Source: Archilochus colubris (lineage: Eukaryota; Chordata; Aves; Apodiformes; Trochilidae). From it: a DNA stretch of 64,000 nucleotides. A model generated the notes under the pieces. That model did not search any database. It saw nothing but the letters and a program-made list of their open reading frames with translations, and was not told the DNA's origin. Every line of letters starts with the position of its first letter. The stretch's first letter is position 1. The stretch lies in NCBI GenBank assembly GCA_023079485.1, contig CM041084.1, forward strand, positions 123,926,467 through 123,990,466, read 5' to 3'. The translations under genes and the position numbers were made by a program. Shown here one piece after another: positions 59,835-64,000 of the stretch.

Positions 59835-62275
59835 AGACAAAATGTTTTTCTTCCCTGCCATGTGTCCATTGCTCTCTCTTCTCAGCAGCTTTTCCAGGAT
59901 TTCTCTGAGTAAATAAATTGTCAGTTTTCTGGTTCACCCAATGGGACCGTGGTTATTCTTATGATCAAAGAACGATACCTTTCCTCAGTTCCTCCTCAGT
60001 ATGCCTGTCCTCAAAGACATTCTCAGCTTTCTCATCCTGGTTTTGGTTCATACATAGGCATTTTACAAGTGTTCATCAAAATGTGGCCATTTTGGAAACC
60101 ATTTCTATGTCCAGACTAGTGACAAGGGCAGTGGTGCTCTGCCAGAAGGTCTGTGACAGGACTCTGTAGGATATCTGATAATATCCCACAGTCCACTGGT
60201 GCTACCTACTTCTCCTGGAATGCAGAGCTCCATGGAAGCCTGCTCAGCAATTCAGAATTAGAATTTGCTGAGGCCATGCAATAAATGTAAGCATGACTAG
60301 AGAAAACATTAATCAAAAAAATGAGTTTTCATCCCTCTTTTTGAAAGATTTCTTGATGTGTTTGTACCGTTCCATTTCCAAGTGTTGTGGTGGTTCTGGA
60401 TTTTTCCACATGATTCTTGGAGAGATTAATCCTGAATAGAAAAAAGAATGTATAGCAAAACCTGCTGAAAGTAAACAATCCATCTCAGAAACCTCAGGGC
60501 CTCTACAGGGTTTCTGAGATACCATCATGCCATCTACTACAGAGACTGTGAAAAAGACCATGAAAAAGAAACCATTTTTCATATGGTAAGAAAAATCTTA
60601 TTCATAGGAATGGATCAAAAGGTAACCTGCCAATTCCAATTCGACCATTTAATAAATAAATGAGACATCTGTTGAAAAAAGCTTTGGATTTTAAAAAATG
60701 AGGTAGCTGGCAGGCATATAAAATTAGTTGATTTTATTTGCTTTTCCTTTTAAAACGAATATTCATAACAGTTGCCACATGAAAATGGAAATTAACTCTA
60801 TGTGCCACCAAGACAAGAATGTAGCAAAATCTCAGTCCTTCTACTGGACATAAGTATCAACAGAACTGGATAAGTGTTCATTAAGGGACAAAGGTGATGA
60901 TCCATTAAATTTTATTTCAGATGACTGTAGAATGTCATTCTTTTTGATGTTTGTATATATATGGTGCTGGGAAACTACTGTTTAGCGCCAGTGTTTTTGC
61001 AACTTAAAACAAACCAAAAAACAAAAAAACCCCAAACCCACAAATCTCTTCAGCTGCTCAAAAACTCTCTTTCTTGAAGTTAATAAATATTATAAATAAA
61101 AATGTGCATTTTTGGATGAGGAGTATGAAAAGGTAAGACTGTTGAGCTAGCAAGAGAGTTTAAAGAAAGGGGGAGAAAAAAAAGAAATTAAAAAAGAAGT
61201 ATTTCTTTCTCCACAGGCTGTTAGAGAAGCAGGGAATGATGGAGTGTGTGTTCAAGAAAAGCATCAAATTGGCAGAATAGAAGCTAATCAGGCAGGAAGG
61301 AGAAGATTATGGATGATTAGGGACCTAGGCAAAAGCTGCTTATGTTGCTGGAGAAGGGGGCTAGAGAGCAGATGTGGCCCATAAATGGCCACTTCTTTAA
61401 CCCCCAACAAAGCAGCAAAACTGTAGGTGCACTGGATGGGAGAGAAGTCCCAATGGTGTGAGTGTGAAACAGCCGTGGGAGGGTAGGCAGCTGAGTGCTG
61501 CTGGAAGGAGTGGGGGTGGAGAATGATCCAGGACTGCGTGGAGCAGGGATCTTTGAGTAGCACTCCAAAAAGCAGCATCTCTGGCCCAGCTGCCTGTTCT
61601 GCTCTCCTCAGATGCATGAAATAAGGAGTAGGTTGCAAATCTGGGAGGAAGATTCCTCCCTGCCACACCTACTCTGCTAGCAGAAAAGTGTAGTAAACCA
61701 GATTCCACATCATGCACCCCACTTGTCTGGCTTGCTGCAGCTTTAGCTTCTTTTCTTCCTCAGGACAGCAGAAGCAGAGTCTGTCCCTGAGGAAGTAAAA
61801 ATCAGCATTGCCTTGACCTGTCTCACAAAGTGACCAGATAGAGAGAAAAAAATACAGATTTGGTGCGAGCTATAAAATGGGAAAGGGTTGAAAAGAGAGC
61901 TGTTAGACTGGAGACAGAATCATTGCCAAATGAGTAATAGCTCTGCTTTGGGATTGAGAAGAAACGTATGCTTCAGGGGGAACATTTTCACTCTCCTAGG
62001 CTAAATATGCCACTCTTTTGCTTAAATCCTTCAAATCAAGTTTAGCTGCACTGTTCACTTTAACAGCTTGTAAGACTATTGATAAAAATATTTTACTAGT
62101 CCTTTTATGATTCCGTAACACCTCCAGGCATTACATGTGCAGTTTCTATTGTGTGCATGATGTGACCTCAGTTATAGGCTGCTTATCACAAAGAAATAGA
62201 TATTATTAACAATTATGAGATACTAATGTCTGTTTCTTACATATTTTAAATAGATGAATCAAGTGTGGGGTTTTT

Positions 62276-62338
62276 TATTACAATAATATATTACATATAC
62301 AATATAATAATACACAATATGTATATTACAATAATTTT
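62276..62338. repeat. AT-rich low-complexity tract
   Basis: Irregular repeats of ATTACA, ACAATA and AATATA over about 60 bases, including TATTACAATAAT twice. No element is recognised. Confidence 0.8.
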
Positions 62339-62889
62339 TGCTGTCATGTATTTTAAAAAACTTCCCTTTGTGTCTTCATTGCAATCAAAGCTACCGTCAA
62401 CTGAAAAAGCTGCATCTTAGGAATTAGTATTCTTTCTGGTTCTTTCTCAACAAAATTACCTTGGGCTTAAAGATTTCATTGGAACTTTTAATAGTTTTTA
62501 AGACTTGCTTATTACAGCTTTAGATTTAGTTGAAAGTAAAGGCAAGAGTACATCTGTTGTGAGTGGGCACAAGTAGTCAGTTTACACTTAGAGATCTGCT
62601 AAGAAGTAAGGCATGAGGTAAAGATAAAATTTTTCTATAGTTCACAATTTTTTGGTAAGAGCAAATGTTTGTTTCTTCTGAAATTATATTTTGATTGTCT
62701 GCCTGTTTAATATACATTATACTGTTTTGTGCCTAATTTTTTCCCCAGTATCTCCTCAAATTGTTATTTTCTTTGATCTTTTTCCGGTATATCAGCAAGA
62801 TTGCAGTGAATCACCAGTCATCTCACCTTTGGCTTGTGTTCAATAGCCTGCTTTTCCAAGTCTGAAAGTTATTTCATGTTCTTTTCCTT

Positions 62890-63070
62890 TGCTTCTAATT
62901 CAACACACATTGTGTATAATTGCAGGGTAGAGTGATGATTACTCTCCAAAGAATTACAATCAAACTTGGCTTGTTAGTGTATAAAGCTCTGGCTGTTAAT
63001 CACAATCATTTAAGCAGTAGCTAACCCTCACTAAAACACAGATGGCATGTTGTTAGCATTTCAAGCTACC
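62890..63070. promoter_or_regulatory. Candidate conserved non-coding element
   Basis: Stretch with no simple repeats and with several factor-like words close together: GTATAATTGCAG, GTGATGATTACTC, GAATTACAATC, GTTAATCACAATCATTTAAG. These resemble homeodomain and Hox/Pbx-type sites. This is texture-based inference only. Confidence 0.22.
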
Positions 63071-63523
63071 CAAGCTCAGACATTGTTGATGTATCCCAGG
63101 GAGGACTTTGTTATGCTTTTCAGTACTGCTTCTCTTCTGTAACACTGAACAGTATCTGCAGGGTTTGATACTCTCTCATACACTTAGGATGAGCACATGA
63201 ATGCTCACTGTACAGCTGTAGCAGCTCGTGCAAATAAAAATGCACGTTTTTTCCTCTGAAGAAAATGAAGAATTCAACAGTACAACCCAGAATGAATACA
63301 AGAAGGAAGTCAGTGAAAGAAAAAAAAGGAAGCTGCCTTGATTAAAACTAGTAAGTAATCTAAAATATGCACATATCTGACATAAGAAAACCTCAGCAAG
63401 CTTGATCAGTAATGGTAATTTGAGTCTGAGTTCCATGTTTGCTGGCCAAGAGTTCTATGGTCTGGTGATTTTCAGCAAGCCATAAGATTATCAGATAGCT
63501 ATTTTTTCAGGAGCTACTTGAAC

Positions 63524-63550
63524 ATAATAAAATAAAATAAATAAATAAAT
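63524..63550. repeat. (AAATA)n/(AATA)n simple repeat
   Basis: AATAAAATAAAATAAATA-type units run for about 27 bases. Likely polymorphic microsatellite. Confidence 0.9.
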
Positions 63551-64000
63551 CCTCAAATACTGTATATCTAAGAGTAGAACAAATCATACAATCAGTGCCA
63601 AGCCCCTGAGCAAAGATTTTTAATAAGAATGAAGAAATGCTTGATACAACATGACAATCTACTTTATAAAATCCTGTATTTCTTCAAAAACATGTGTTTT
63701 GTGAAGGTTTAAAATTACTACATACAGAAAAGCTGAATTCTTACATTGCAGAAAAGGATTCTCTGAAAAGTCAGGCTATGGTGATGTGAGAAAAAGGCAT
63801 AAAGCAGACAAAGATTCTTGCTTCTGCACAGACTCAGTACATGTGTATGTGTTGTTCTCTCTCCTCTCAACAGCTTCCCTATTAGTAAAATAGAGATTAA
63901 AAGTGCCTCATTCAGAAGATACCTTTGGAAATGGAGTTGCAGTTTAAAAAAAATGTCTTGTTTTAAATAAATTCTACAGAATACAAAAAAACCCACAACA

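Larger units (their letters stand above)
57081..64000. other. Non-coding stretch to the window end
   Basis: About 6.9 kb with no recognised gene. Contents listed separately are the palindrome at 57353, an A-rich patch at 58691, a 17-bp duplication at 59801, a GC-richer stretch with overlapping minus-strand frames at 61288-61717, an AT tract at 62276 and a candidate regulatory stretch at 62890. Another minus-strand open frame at 63718-63996 (92 codons) begins close to the window edge and cannot be judged. Confidence 0.6.

Noticed and set aside
1..64000. CRISPR array, operon or phage-like system
   Set aside because: The sequence is clearly vertebrate; there are no regularly spaced direct repeats, no clustered coding frames and no ribosome-binding-site pattern.

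Overview
The window reads as vertebrate nuclear DNA, and specifically as a bird genome. It is AT-rich and CpG-poor (judged by eye, not computed). It carries at least eleven fragments of CR1, the dominant avian non-LTR retrotransposon, which I recognise from the CR1 3' tail, the 3' region and pieces of the reverse-transcriptase ORF. It also holds two LTRs that start TGTCCTGGTTT and are of an avian endogenous-retrovirus type. The LTR type is one I associate with Neoaves or songbirds, but a species call is not possible from this.

I find no protein-coding gene, no exon with convincing coding character, no rRNA or tRNA, and no bacterial-type feature. Every open frame is short (126 codons at most), many start at non-ATG codons, many overlap other open frames on one or both strands, and none matches a protein I know apart from CR1 remnants. 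The window is therefore an intergenic gene desert or the inside of a very long intron. The sequence alone cannot separate these.

Layout: 1-9.7 kb is mostly unique sequence with two CR1 tails and a possible very old repeat near 6.0-6.4 kb. From 9.8 to 19.1 kb there are three CR1 insertions; the one at 14.6-15.1 kb has lost the middle of its ORF. From 19.1 to 25.6 kb is quieter, with two stretches that look like conserved regulatory DNA. An old minus-strand solo LTR lies at 25.6-26.2 kb, and a better-preserved plus-strand solo LTR with a perfect 5-bp target duplication lies at 35.4-36.2 kb. CR1 copies follow at 31.1, 32.7, 41.5, 53.6 and 57.0 kb. Between them are simple repeats, small tandem duplications, a perfect 14-bp hairpin (29.3 kb), a 21-bp palindrome holding an E-box and a TGACGTGG core (57.4 kb), and more regulatory-looking stretches at 48.1, 49.6 and 62.9 kb.

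I looked for a novel system and do not see one. The strongest leads are modest: the internally deleted CR1, the two related LTRs of different age, the hairpin and palindrome, and the candidate conserved elements. The last need genome alignment to be believed.
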